Assembly: GCA_900660155.1 (NCBI GenBank)
Contig: CABFPE010000356.1
Location: 278,558 to 342,557 of the forward strand
Source of the DNA: Hofstenia miamia
Lineage: Eukaryota > Xenacoelomorpha > Acoela > Hofsteniidae
Length of the DNA stretch: 64,000 bases
Direction of reading: 5' to 3'
The position numbers and the translations under genes are program-made. Below, in pieces: positions 35,901-48,160 of the stretch (the first letter of the stretch is position 1; each line of letters starts with the position of its first letter). Under the pieces are notes generated by a model. It was not told where the DNA came from. It made no database searches and saw only the letters and a list, made by a program, of their open reading frames with translations.

Positions 35901-38900
35901 GATGATCCTCAGAAGTTATTTGGTGAATATGACACTTTAAGTAAGTTGTTTCCATCATTGAAGCATTCAATTTATGAGCCAGAGATTTTAGAACAAATTG
36001 ATTCAAGGAAAGATTTTAATATTTCTGCCTTTCACAACTACTTTCTAGAAGATTTTCCAAATTTATCAAGAGGTCGTCCGTTTTTAATACCTGATGATAA
36101 TCATAAATATTGGATTTCGTTAATTGAATTAATGTGGGAATATATAACAAAGCACTTTAGTGAAGAGGGTATTATGGAAAACCTAACAAATTTGTCATTA
36201 ATTCCATCTACTAACACTAAAAAGAAACTGTATTTACTACCAATTTGCATTTCTGAAAACTGTGCAGTTGTTGGCCAAAATTTTCTGGGAATTGATGCTA
36301 AAAAATTAAGCTCAGTATATTTCTTATTTAAAAATTTTAAGTCAAAATTATTGCAGCACTGCAGCAATACATACTTCGTTAAGTATTGTTTGCATGAAAG
36401 AAGTTGTGGTTTTGAGAATCTTATTAAATTTTTGGATCATTTACAGAAAAACAATGAATTCAAAGTTAGACATGACACTTGCATTAGAATTTCCAAAGAA
36501 GTAATTTCAAAAAGTACAGATCAACAAAAGATTTCTAGCTCTTCAAGAGAAATCCTTCTTGAGCTGCCTATCCATAAAAATCTTGCCAGCAACTTAGTTA
36601 CACTTAGAAATAAATATTTCTATTTGGTTTACGAAAATCTTCCCAAAAATGGCTTAGAACTACACTTAACAGGGGAAAATAATGAAATGATTGGCTATTC
36701 CACAGAGGAAGAAAGAATTTTTTATCGAAAGCTCGGGGGATTAGAAATGGAAATTGAACAGCTGTATGTGGAGATGATAGTTCCAATATACTTTAAGTCT
36801 ATGACGAAATCAGACATTTATGTACATTTGCGATTTATTCGTGAAAATTTCAATGAAGACAAAGAAAATCTGGATAGATTATCAAGAAGAGCACTCTTTT
36901 ATGCCTTAGGACATGCTCCTATTATAGAAGTAGAAGATGAAATGCTTTCAATTTCCGATCTGTTTGATCCAACTATAAAATTATTTAAAATTTTTAGAAG
37001 CAATGTTCTAATGCCTAATGACGTATTTGAAAATATTGAACCTCCCGTAGAATTTCTTCAAAAATTAGGCTTACGTTCTTTCATTGATGAAAAGCTTTTT
37101 CTGCAATTATGTTATGAACATGAGATACAATGCGCATTGCATTGTACATCAAATCACTTTGATGAGTTTCTCAAATATGCAAACAATAATGAACGAAAAT
37201 ACACTGAAGATGCATTTAAGAAGCTGCAATCAATAAAAATTCTAAAAGCACAAAATTTCGAACGCTTTGGATATGTAAGCATTGAAAGCAGTTATCCATT
37301 TGAACTTTATAATTACCTGAAGTATGTAGCACCTATTGCTAGCAAAGCTATTACAAACGAAGTTCGAAAGTTACAATTCGTCTCATTTCTTTCAGACAAT
37401 GCAAACCCAATAAAAATTTTAGAAAATATTAAAATTAGTGTAAGTATAAACGATGTTGCAACAGTCAAGGCATGTATGCAATACATAATTAACCATTCAC
37501 TCGATTATGGGCTGATATATTCTTTGACTAAATTCCCATGCGTATTATCTGAGAATGGTATATGGGTAAAACCACAGCATGTGTCTAGATTTCTCAATTT
37601 CAATTATGCACCATATATTTACCAAATAAGTGACAACTTCGTCCAGTTTTGGTCCTTAATTCATAAATGTGGCGGAACAGAACAGCTTACAGCAAATCAA
37701 TGCATTCTTGGCTTAAATTTAATAAAGGAAAACAATTGGTTTCTAAAAGATCCAAATGATTCTATTATAGCAAAAAAATTCCTAAACATTATCTGCATGG
37801 AGCATAAACACATTGATTTTTCAATTGTGGATGGAGTCAGTATTGTTACAAAAGACAGATGTCTACGATCTTCCAGTGATTGTTGGATATGTGATGATCG
37901 CTTACTCAATAGATACAATATACTCCCTGACTCGGATATTGTCGATCTTGAATTTATTGATCTTACAAAATTTCAAATTATATCTGCAATCAATACATTC
38001 CCAGTTGCTCTAAGACCAAAATTTGTGTCAAAGGAAATTTCTATTGTCCCATCGATAGAAATGTTTGAGGATTACAATGCTGGTGAAGAAAATCAAGAAA
38101 TTATTGATATTGTAAGAAATATTCAAAATTCCGATATATTGTCATGCCTAGACCATGTAATCCGCTTCTATATCTTTCATTCTAAGAAAACAGAGCTACA
38201 TGAAACTGAAATTTGTGATAAACTAAGTTTTGTGAATGATATTCACTTGTATCCAGTAAAATACATTTACTTAAAAGTAGAAAGTGATTCGGAGGCACTC
38301 AACAACGTGAATATTCCCCACGATTTGCATGCAATTTTTAAAGAAACCAACATGAAAAATAGCACTACAATATTTTATTACACTAAATCATGTACAAGAG
38401 CAGATTTATTCGTTGAATTCTACGAAATTATTTCCATTCCCGAACTTAACCAAGCAGTTTTCGAAAGGCTTTTGCAGACGTCTACTACTGAGGAAAGAAA
38501 TGATCTACTAGAGTTATATGGGATTAATACAGACTGGACACATTCAAGGGATGTTCTTGGAGCAAAGGTTAATGAATATTGTACATCTGAGCTTGGCAGA
38601 GTTAGTAAAATTGACTTAGGTCACTATGTTATTGTTAAAAATCAATCAGAAGATTCTTTCCAATATGCCAAGCTGCTTGACATAACTGAGGCTGGTGGTC
38701 ATGAAAATGTCGATTCTTTAAAATGTCTGATTGAATTTGAAAATGGGTCATCAACACTAGTTTCAGAAGAGCTTATTTTCTCTCTTCACAAACAACAGGA
38801 AGTTGTTTTTGATTCCATAAATTTTAACCAAAGGTCATTTCAATCTGATTCTACAATTGAACATAATGTCTTGAATGCATACAAAAACGTATTAAGTACA

Positions 38901-39173
38901 AATCCAAATAGAAAATTGATTGCTTCCATCAAAGACAAGATATTAAACATTTCGAATTCTGAATTGGAAAGCAACTTCTTGGAAAATGTTGTAATCAAAA
39001 TGACCGACAGTGAAAAGGAAAATATGTGTTTTAGCATCTCAGAAAGCCTCACTTCTTTTGAGGATCAATTTGTTAATGCTGTTAATCATCCAATAGTTAT
39101 CGAATACACAAACACAAGGCTAGCTGAAAATCGAAAAATAATTGAAGAATTTTCTGAAAATGATTCTGATTAA
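29974..39173 (+). CDS. Sacsin-like giant protein, main exon
   Basis: With the exon at 25554-25773 this encodes about 3,134-3,139 residues. Sacsins are very large co-chaperone-type proteins built of repeats that start with an Hsp90-like GHKL ATPase fold and act in protein quality control and cytoskeleton upkeep. Module 1 continues here with the glycine motif IGKFGLGFNVVYNITD (near residues 31-46 of this exon). Module 2 has its N-box KEMLQNADDSGAS near residue 872 and IGKFGVGFNCVYQVTD at 943-958. From about residue 1200 on, the sequence resembles sacsin linker parts, such as ELYSDSLITTKELVDLFL and PIYFKSMTKSDIYVHLRFI, but has no third GHKL module. The C-terminus is acidic (EEFSENDSD) with no visible J domain (no HPD) and no clear HEPN domain, unlike human sacsin (about 4,580 residues, three repeats). 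The 9.2 kb exon is uninterrupted. AATAAA follows at 39326-39331. Confidence 0.9.
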
Positions 39174-39325
39174 ACTAAGACATGGTTTGGGAAAGCGCTT
39201 GCATTTTTTGTTCATGTAGCGAATGGCTGTATATATTTGTTATTGGTATTATTGTGATGAAACTTATATTGATTTTCACTAAAATACCAGGCCTTAAATG
39301 TAAAATTATATTCACATTTATTCGG

Positions 39326-39331
39326 AATAAA
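39326..39331 (+). terminator. Polyadenylation signal of the sacsin-like gene
   Basis: AATAAA 153 bases after the TAA stop, in AT-rich sequence. This is the first canonical signal downstream of the coding end, hence a likely 3' end of the mRNA. Confidence 0.5.
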
Positions 39332-39653
39332 TTTTTATAATTGCTTCTATTAGTACTGAAAATATTGGCTATTTATTTGAATGTAAGTCATGCATTAAGA
39401 AAGTGACTTTGAAATGAAACGATAATTTATTTCCACAAAAAATAGTTATTTCATTTATTTTCCCAATGCATCTCATTTAGATATGTTCTTGAAAGTATAA
39501 TAATCTATTACCGTACAATGATGCGAACGACGTTATTAGTTAATATTATTACACAAAACTTTTATTATTGCGCTTCAATTTCAATGATCCATATATGGTA
39601 TCTAGCCTTAGCTTTCTGTCCTGCGAATATATATATGTATATATATATATATA

Positions 39654-40700
39654 GTTGGCTGCAAAAAAATGAGATTAGAAAAAAGGCATATTACTTTTGA
39701 ACTACAGAACGTAACAACTCAAGAAAGGTAAGATTTTAAAGATACATTAAAGGAATATAAGTAAAAAGCATCAAAGTCTAATTTGTTTTCCTCCTGTAGA
39801 AATAACTTCATTCAAACGAACTGAAACTGATTTCATTAAATTGGACTTTATTTCAGATGTCAAAATATGTTGACTTTCTTGGATTTTTTCTTTTAAATCA
39901 GATATATTTTTCGGATTTTTCTTCTGAACGTCATTTTTCAATATCTGAACACGTTTTCGATTGGAGAAAAATCAACAGAACTTGGTGGCCATTGCAAAAA
40001 CTGGATATTATTTTCAGAAAACCAATTTTTTGTCTTTGCTGACGTGTGCGGGGTTGCTCCGTCCTGTTGGAGTATCCATCCATCATCATATAAAGCATCA
40101 GCATAAGGCATAAATTCAGCTATAATTTGGCAATATCTTTGACTGTCGATTATGGCTTTTCCGTCTAAAATTTTCAAATAAAACCCACGATAGGAAAGTG
40201 CTCCCTAAACCATAATTTTTTGGTCGAACTTTGGAACCGCTTTTGTTGGTCTTGGACATTTCTTTGACGACCACACTTATACTTTGTTTCTGTGCAGTTG
40301 AAATACGCACTCATGAGTTATCCAAACATCTTCAAAAGTGTAGTCTTTCCAATTTTTCACGAAATTTAATCTTTTATCTTGATGTTCTTTTGTAATCAGA
40401 ATTTCAGCTTTCGAAAATAAGTTTATCGAGAAATTTGCGATGTCGCAAAGGCGTTTTCAAGCTGTTTCAACGTTTCCATTACGAAGAAATCAAGTAGAAG
40501 CATTGCAAAGCAAAATTGGTAAGTGTTTCAAATAATTACGAAGTACCAGTTTAATTAATTAACTTTTTTGTTTGACCATTTTAAAGTTCACAAAATTCTC
40601 GTTGTCTTTTATTTTTATAGTTTTCCTCTAAAACGTCTCAATACGTTTCCACAAAGCGTTAAAAAATAGGTGTTCAGTCTCATTTTTTTTTGCAGCCAAC
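39654..40700 (-). mobile_element. Tc1-like DNA transposon with both inverted ends
   Basis: The left end GTTGGCTGCAAAAAAATGAG and right end TTTTTTTTTGCAGCCAAC are inverted repeats, each flanked by TA (39652-39653 and 40701-40702), the Tc1/mariner target. The 1,047-bp element was inserted in a TA-rich tract. The minus strand carries a decayed transposase (separate entry). The near-intact ends suggest fairly recent activity. Confidence 0.88.
39775..40470 (-). pseudogene. Tc1-like (DD34E) transposase, inactivated
   Basis: Minus-strand frames give TFEDVWITHECVFQL (first catalytic block, with His where Asp is expected), then IMV-stop-GALSYRG, ILQQDGATPHTSAKTKNWF with the second Asp, and FLQWPPSSVDFSPIENVF with the Glu. 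Between Asp and Glu I count 34 residues, the DD34E spacing of Tc1-like enzymes. In-frame stops occur before GALSYRG and before VWSSKK, and a one-base shift follows PIENVFRY. The tail then continues to VISTGGKQIRL. No N-terminal helix-turn-helix is recognisable. The enzyme would cut and paste the element; this copy is dead several times over. Confidence 0.82.
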
Positions 40701-42142
40701 TATATATAAATTAGTAATATGCGGGTAGAGCTTTTTTAATGCCACACCCACCCTACAAAAAATACTTTATTACCCGTACTCACCCATGCCCCAAATTTCC
40801 TATCCGTACTCACCCATACCCGAAAATAAAATTTTCTTTGCTACTATTAATCAATTTGACAATTTTCAGCAACATTTCAAACAGAACTCACATTCATTAT
40901 ATGTTAATTTCCTAAAATTCTTTAACAAATATTTATTTTGATATCGGGTGCCCGCACCCGCACATCAGCGGCCTGTCTAAATGCGGGCTTCAGCCCACCT
41001 AATTCTTTTATTTTAGTCCACCTAATGGAGTAGGGTGACCACCCGAAGTGGGCAGAATTGACCAGCCTCAGAAAAAACTGTGAAAATGAAATAAAGCATT
41101 AGAAAACAATTTTAATTTGTTTTTTATTTAATTTTCAATTACACACAGTCATTGCAAATGCATAAGCACATTTTTCACAAGTTTAAATTCCAGTTTCCAC
41201 ATTTTCAACTCTTGCAAACGCCAAAATTTATATTGACGATATTATTCCAATTACTTGCTCAACATAAGCCAAGTTTCTTTAAAATGGGTGTAAATTGTGC
41301 ATTCCTTTGAGAAATAGCAACCTCACTTGTAGGGGTGCCTCAAGATGCATTTTCATCGATATTTGTCTTTCGGAACTGCTCCGCCAACTGAAGTGTAAAG
41401 TTTTTCTTCAAAATCTTTTTTCTCGTCTTTTTATGAGATCCCTGGCATTAATAGATGCTATATCAAGCATATAACCAAACTTTCCAAAGCATTGCAGCAG
41501 CCTTGGTGCTGTAAAGTCGCGCCATTTGATCCACAAAAATGCTTTTGGTTTCATAAAAAATCTGGAGTTTTATAATTATGGAGTATTTGAAATCATTTGA
41601 CTACAGAATTCTTTTCTATTTTCTTGCAGTGTACCAACCACAGCTGCGTTTTTCCTTAAAAATAGTGTAAGTCTGAAAGATGTGAAAAACAGTATATGTT
41701 CCTTTCCAATTATATTTAAGGCAAGAGTTTTAAAACATTTGAACCTTTCTCAAATTCGCCTCTTGTTTGGCAAGATAAAGACATAATATCTACCATATAT
41801 TTACTTTTTTTCACTGGATGATTCATAGTTGGCACGTAATTTGAGCTCAAAGAATGAAATAGATAAAATCTTAGGCTTTATAGTGTTAATGTCATTATAG
41901 ACTAAAGTGGTCTCATATTACAATCGGAAGCAAAGTGTAGTGAGTAAAGACCTTGCAAGAGATCATAAATTTCCCTAAAATTTCAAGATAAATTGCATAG
42001 GTTTTTTCAATAATTTCCCAATTTCAGACAACATGGCATAACAATATGACATTTTATAGTACTCTAAATTAGGACATCAGGTTGAACAGAGGCCAAGTAG
42101 TTAGTTAAACTCGCATTCTCACTTTGGTGTTGTTACGTAGTT
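40701..42142. other. Stretch without a gene
   Basis: AT-rich sequence. A repeated phrase CCCGTACTCACCCATGCCCC / TCCGTACTCACCCATACCCG (near 40772 and 40804) and nearby CCCGCACCCGCAC hint at an old repeat, but no boundaries are visible. No ORF of interest. Confidence 0.4.
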
Positions 42143-42179
42143 TTATAATAATAATAATAATTATTATTATAATAATAAT
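42143..42179. repeat. (TAA)n/(ATT)n tract before the R4/Dong-like element
   Basis: TAA units, then a short ATT block, then TAA again, abutting the first recognisable base of the non-LTR element at 42181. With the tract at 44521-44580 it encloses the element. Confidence 0.92.
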
Positions 42180-42180
42180 C

Positions 42181-44330
42181 ACAACTGCAAAGCTGAAGGA
42201 GGCTCTAAAGAGGTTGAAGAACTGAAAGGCGCCAGGCAGAGATGAGATACATGGGTATTGGCTGAAAAAGTTCACAAGTGTTCATGAGAGACTAGCGGTA
42301 GCATTGAAGGAGTGTGTGGTGAGTGGGTTTCCATAGTTGATGGTAGTGAGAAAGACATTGCTGATGCAGAAGGACCCCAAGAAAGGCAGTGAGGCAAGCA
42401 ACTTCAGGCCAATAACATGTCTGCTAACAACTTTGAAAATGCTAACTTCCGTGATTTCAAATAGGCTGGTTTGTTACTTAGAACAGAATAGATTGATAAC
42501 AGAGGAGCAAAAGGGATGTAAGACAAAAACGAGAGAATGCAAAGATCAGTTGCTAATAGACCAGGAAGTGGTGAAGAATTGTAGAAGGAAGACAAACTTA
42601 GCAATGGCATGGATAGACTACAGAAAGGCGCATGACAGCATATCACATATGTGGGTATTGAGGACACTAGAGGGTAATAGAGTTTCAAGGAAATGTGTTG
42701 AGTTCCTAGAGAAGGAGATGGGAAAGTGGCAGACTGAGATAGACGGGCATAGGTTGAGGTTTAGACGGGGCATATTCCAGAGAGACAGCTTAGCACCACT
42801 ACTGTTTGTAGTTAACTTAATCCCTGTCACAGAAAGGTTAAAGGAGACAGGTATAGGGTATAAGTTGGAGAAGAATGGTAGAGTAGTAAGTCACCTATAG
42901 TACATGGACGACCTGAAGATGTATGCTAGTTCAAGGAAGATGTTGCAAAAGTAAGTGGAGTCATTGGAGAAGACAAGCAGAGATTCTGGGTTGGGATTTG
43001 GATTAGATATCTGTGCGGCAGTAACAATGACCAAAGGCAAGTGTGTAGATGGAGATGGTTTGAGGACGAGCAGTGGGGATAAGATTGAGGAAGTCAAAGA
43101 GGGGTACAAGTACTTAGGTGTGATGGATAAGGATAGAACAGATCATGAGGAAATGAAGGTGAGGCTAAGAAAAGAATACAAGAGGAGAGTATGGAAGGGA
43201 CTACAGAAGTCATCATTGAATGGGTAGAATAGTATAAAAGCAATTAATACATGGTCGATATCAGTGTTGAGATATTCGGCAGGAATAGGTACGAGGAACA
43301 AGAATGAATTTAGGGAGCTAGACAGAGAAACAAGGAAGATACTAGCAGCAGAGAGAGCATTCAACTTAAATGGAGATGTTGATAGGTGTACATCGCAAGG
43401 CATAAAGGAGGGAAAGGACTGCTAAGTGTGGAGGACACTGTAGAAACAGAAGTACTCAGGCTAAAGGAATAGGTAGAAGCACAACCTAGAGGGTGACTAC
43501 TGGAGGTCACTAAGGAGTTAGGGAAGATAAGACCAGAGAGTGAAGGAAAGACAGCATACAAGAGTAGGATGAATTAAAGAGACAAACAAGGTATAGGCAG
43601 AAGGCAATGCATATAGAATACTGGAGGAACACAGAAAAATGTGACAGAGAAGAAAGCAACAAGTGTTTAAAGAAGGCAGGACTGAAGAGAGAAACAGAAG
43701 CACTGATAATGGCAGCACAGGAGCAAGCAATAAGAACAAACTGGGTGAAGAAGCATATAGACAGAAGAGTAGAAGTAAGTGATAAGTGTAGGCTATGTAA
43801 GAAAGAGGCGGAGACAGTAGATCATCTGATAGCAGGGTGTGAGAAGTTGGCACAGAATGAGTATAATATCAGGCAGGACAAGGTGAGAAGAATGGCACAT
43901 TGGAGATTCAGCAGGCACCATGAGTTAGAAGCACAGTCAAGTGGTATGAGCATAAGCCACAGGCCATCATAGAAAATGAGAAGGTTAAGATATTGTGGGA
44001 CTTCACCATACAGACAAGCAAGGTGATAGAAGCACGGAGGCCAGACATAGTAGTGGTAGACAAAGAGAAAAGATTGGGAACAGTGATAGACATAGCAGTA
44101 CTAAAGGACAGAAATGTAGAAAGCAAGGAGAAAGAGAAAATAAACATGTACAGGGAGTTGGCAGAGGAAATAGAAAGGTTGTGGAAGTTAAAGAAAGTTG
44201 AAGTAATCCTGGTAGTAGTAGGAGCACTAGGAGCAGTGAGTAAAAAGCATAAGAGATGCTTAGAAGAGTTGGGAGTACCAAAGTGGGGAGGACAGTATCA
44301 CAGAAGGCAGTATTGTTAGGAACAGCTAGA
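42181..44330 (+). pseudogene. R4/Dong-like polyprotein: RT and REL endonuclease (broken)
   Basis: RT blocks in order: KAPGRDEIHGYWLKKF (about 42225), ASNFRPITCLLTTLKMLTS (about 42397), WIDYRKAHDSISHMW (42612), RRGIFQRDSLAPLLFVV (42762) and the catalytic YMDD (about 42901-42912), followed by EGYKYLGV (43102). Near 43790, CRLCKKEAETVDHLIAGC supplies the CCHC motif. Then IEARRPDIVVVDKEKR and TVIDIAV (about 44028-44100) form the PD-(D/E)XK-type endonuclease, and VVGALGAV follows. Open pieces are 42337-42900, 42955-43227, 43607-43972 and 43993-44319. Stops such as TGA at the KN-stop-KAPG site and TAG before YMDD, plus shifts, inactivate it. The intact enzyme nicks the target and primes reverse transcription there. 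Confidence 0.82.
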
Positions 44331-44521
44331 GTTCTGAGGAAAGCTCTCAGACTCCCTGGGAACTGGTGACTTCCCCGAACTGGGAGGGATACCAGCATGA
44401 AGTAGTGATAAGTAAGGTTAATAAGAGTCAAAGCAAATGTGTGTGGATTCCTGTGCTATTCAAATTTTTGATTGAGTGTAGTGTGTTATGGTAGTTAAAA
44501 ATGCATTGTCTATTGAAAATT
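42181..44521 (+). mobile_element. R4/Dong-like non-LTR retrotransposon, 5' truncated
   Basis: A 2.3-kb element with a reverse transcriptase, a CCHC-type zinc motif and a restriction-like endonuclease after the RT. This is the architecture of the R2/R4/Dong group of site-specific non-LTR elements. It begins inside the RT region and ends in (TAA)n. TAA tracts lie on both sides. Two more fragments of the family, also beside TAA tracts, lie at 27545-28695. Confidence 0.82.
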
Positions 44522-44579
<58 letters not shown>

Positions 44580-44580
44580 G
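44521..44580. repeat. (TAA)n tract shared by two non-LTR elements
   Basis: About 20 TAA units directly after the 3' end of the plus-strand R4/Dong-like element. A second, imperfect TAA/ATT tract (44595-44618) follows and borders the minus-strand element. Confidence 0.95.
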
Positions 44581-44639
44581 TATTAAAAATCGTAATAATA
44601 ATTATTATTATTAAAAACGATTCAGCAGCAAAAATGAAT

Positions 44640-45425
44640 CTAAAATAACATCCCTCGTAAAAATTTATTTGGAAAAACAGATAATTGTCTCTCGGTTTTG
44701 GCCTTTGTCCAGCCAGGAAGTCTCTGCTTAATTCTGGAAGCAGTGTATTCTGTCCGAGAAAAGAGTTCACTAGAAACAGGATGACCAAGATTGTTTTGAA
44801 TATCGTTAGAGTCTGATCTTTTAAACGTATGATAGCAAGACTATGTCTATAATTTGCAATTATCCAGGTTTGTACAGCTCGTTTTTGTACTACATCTAAA
44901 CAATTCAGCAAGTATTCACTCTCACCTCTCCAAACCACTGAACCATGGGTATGAATCAATGACTGTACTAAACAATGATAGAGCTCATTGAGTTCAACAG
45001 GACCAAAATTTTGATGCTTCAGCTTCCTCAGTAAGTGGACAGTAGAAATGGCTGTTTGACACGCGTTGAATTTGTGACTTAAATCCAAATTTCTTGTCAA
45101 CTGAGAAACCCAGAAGCTTCAGAACAGAAACTCGTGAAATGTTTTGGTGTGGATCAGGAAAATCTTCACCATTAAACTTTATCAAAAGTTATTGAGATTT
45201 GCTCTCACAAAGCAGAAACTCATTTTCATGACACCAAGATGTCAGCCACATACCATGCCCAGCAAAAACCGCATTTCCATCTGAAAATTTCACCATTTCT
45301 GTATTAGGGATTCCATGTAGATCCAAGTAGGCTGTTGAGATATTAAATTCACAACAAAAAATATGTTCTACCAAAATATTCAATTTGAAGTAACAAATAA
45401 TTTGAAAGAAATTTCTGCTTACCAC
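44640..45425 (-). pseudogene. C-terminal part of a second non-LTR reverse transcriptase
   Basis: Three minus-strand frames (45425-45189, 45185-44994, 45100-44510) line up as the end of a CR1/jockey-type RT. They contain WLTSWCHENEFLLCESKSQ (the thumb-side W..N.LxLNxxKT block, degenerate), SVLKLLGFSVDKKFGF (KxLGxxxD block), then LNELYHCLVQSLIHTHGSVV and LLNCLDVVQKRAVQTWI, the usual late region. The frame then runs into a TAA/ATT tract that codes only isoleucine. Frame changes show it is dead. Clade assignment beyond a non-LTR RT is uncertain. It points tail to tail at the R4/Dong-like element. Confidence 0.68.
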
Positions 45426-48160
45426 TTAATAGTAAGTGAAAATTGGTAAAAAAATTATTCTAAATTTTTCTGTTTTGAAGAATTAAACGGGCTCATTAAT
45501 ATTGTTACTTAGTTTCATTTCGTTTCATTTCAACTTTTTGTATATCATCAATTTGCTCTGCACCAATAGTTGAACAAGGAAAACATTTGAATTGTGCCTT
45601 ATTTTGAGTAAATTAAAAATTAGAATGTAAAATCCACGTAATAGCCTATTTTCAAGCACCTAGCCCCGAACATTAGGGGTTGCACACTACTGATTATAAG
45701 AACCTATTTCTGCAGTAATCATCAGTAATATATCATTAGAAAATCAGCGAAGTCTTTTTTTTTAGTATAATTGAGAAAATTTTACAAGCAATAGGCTTGA
45801 CAACATAAACTAAAAAGAATGTAAGAAAAACGTTTTTAAGGTACCCGCGAACCCTGATTATAGTGTCGCATATGTCATCTCAGAAACACAAATAATGTTT
45901 ATACTTGCGAACTGTATATGAGGAAAATTATCCCCAAACTTTTTAGAGATCGCAAGTCAATATATCTATTTTGAGAGGAAATTCTTGAAAGCTGTTGGAC
46001 TTTAAAATATAAAATTCACACAATTAGAGATTTTTTCGCTTGCTATCCTAATTACAACAAAAATATTGGATTTATTCCATAAAAGTTAAAACTAAGGAAT
46101 TTTGTGGTTTTTAAATAATTAGGATTCCCTAAAATTTTTTGCACTTTGTAAAAACTAATAATAAATTTTCTCAAACATTGCGATCTATAAGAGAGCTACT
46201 GAGCTCCCTATATTTACTGAAAAATGTATAGTAGTATATATTATTATGCTATTCAGGAGAAAATTCGATTATCGATACCCAAAATAGGTCATAAAATAAG
46301 TCTATAAGCTTCAATTTTACAAATTTTTCTACTTCTACACATTAGCTTTGGAGCTGGGTTGGACTTTGGCTTGTAATTTCAACCTTATTACAAGCCTGGC
46401 TATAGCCCACCCAATGCTTAGAGCAAAGAATGGCCTTTGCCGCACATCACACTAATTTATATATATATATATAAAGACAAATAATCAATTTAAGTTGCTA
46501 ATAGATTTACTTGTTTCTTACAAAATCTATAAAGTAAAATAGGTTCTAGGTCCCAAATTTGTATAGAAATGTTAATCAGCTTTGCAGAAAAACATTTTCG
46601 CTTATTAAATAGCTATAATTAAAACGCAATCACATTTTAAACTTCCAACAAACATTGACATTTACCCCAAATTTAGAAAACACCAGCAGTCACATCTAAG
46701 AAGTCATCCTATAAACGAAGAAGAATTTTATATTTTGTTTCTCTATTTAGTAGCACAAAGCATGTTGAGAATGTGATTAAATCCTAAAATCTATGCCTAC
46801 GAAATGATTTTGAAGAAAATTATTGTGTATAATCTTTTCAACCAGAGGGGTTAAAAACTATATGCAGTATAACTTTCTGCCAAATATTTCAAAAATAACT
46901 AAGTGCAATTTCCAATTTCAAAATAAATGTACTGTTTTTCAATATATATATATATATAATTTCTGAACCATTGTGTATTGCACAAATATCACTGTTTGTA
47001 GTTGACTTCGATTTGTTTCATATTTACAACAATGGTTATAAAGGTTGGGGCGTGTTATTTGACAATATTTTTTATATTTTTTGTGAATATTCAAATTATA
47101 AATTTGATTTTTAACAGTAATATAAATTTTTTTTGAGAATTCAAAATTTTACATGAAATTTTTATCAGAAATTTAGTTTTCAACCTATGACTCTCAAACT
47201 AAAGTATTGACTCTCAAAAAGTATTGAAATCAAGACATTTAAATAATTACAGGTCAGGAAAGAACAGATTATTTACGTAAATATGCCCACCCAGTGCTTT
47301 ACAGGCAGAAAATTTTGTAGCTGCAGCCTGCCCTGACCTTAGCCAACACTATTTCGGACCGCCCGCCCCGTGAAAATTTAATTCTTGCCAGCACACCAAA
47401 AATCATCTAAATAAATATGATCAAAGATCTACGAAATTTCCAAATTGATACAAATGTATTAATAGACTACATTGTGTAATCTTAATTGTACAAAACTTGT
47501 AAAGTTCTATGTTTTCAATGCCTTGAGGGTTCAATCGATTGCTACGTTTAGTAAGTTTAAGTTTCACACTGGGGATTATTCCAAATTGAAGTGTTTAGTA
47601 TGTAAATAATTCCTTATTATTATTGATCCCGGCCAAACGTGGCCCATCTCACAAATTCATCTCTCGACAAGTGACACATTTGAAACTGCCAAGAAAAACC
47701 CTAAAATTGTGTGCTGCTTTAACAAGTCACATTTCAAACATGGCTACATTTAAGGTAATTATCAATAATATAATTATAGTACATAGCTACTTAAATGTAA
47801 TTAACCAAGCAACTGCCAGTAATAGCAAGCAGAAACTGTTTTTTCAAATAAGGCTGTTACATATAATTTAACTTGAATATCACAAAACTCGACTGAATTT
47901 TGAAATATCTCGACTTGCAGTACCCCAATGTTGATTTTTATAGAATTTATGGTGTTTTACATTTTACTCAGATTGTAAGTGCTAGCATAAGTTACAATTA
48001 AATAATTTATTAAACTAATTTTTCCTAAACTTTGAAATTACCGTTGCTAATTTGACTAATCAAATTTTTTTTACTATTTTTGAATTTTGATTCTTGAAGA
48101 ATAATAATGGTTTTTCCTATAATAATATTAATTTAATGCATACAAATCTCTTTCATAAAA
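45426..48160. other. Stretch without a gene
   Basis: AT-rich sequence with short TA tracts near 46456 and 46943. A possible tiny coding start, ATGGCTACATTTAAG followed by GTAATT near 47739, could be a first exon, but nothing supports it. Confidence 0.4.

Noticed and set aside
43003..44431. Large minus-strand ORFs rich in Ser/Leu/Cys opposite the R4/Dong-like element
   Set aside because: They are antisense shadows of the purine-rich RT/endonuclease coding strand.
44510..44640. Poly-isoleucine protein tail on the minus strand
   Set aside because: This is translation of the (TAA)n/(ATT)n tract at the end of a broken reverse transcriptase.
47623..47871. Small plus-strand ORF and a possible first exon ATGGCTACATTTAAG|GTAATT
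   Set aside because: Only five codons with a generic donor; no downstream exon recognised.
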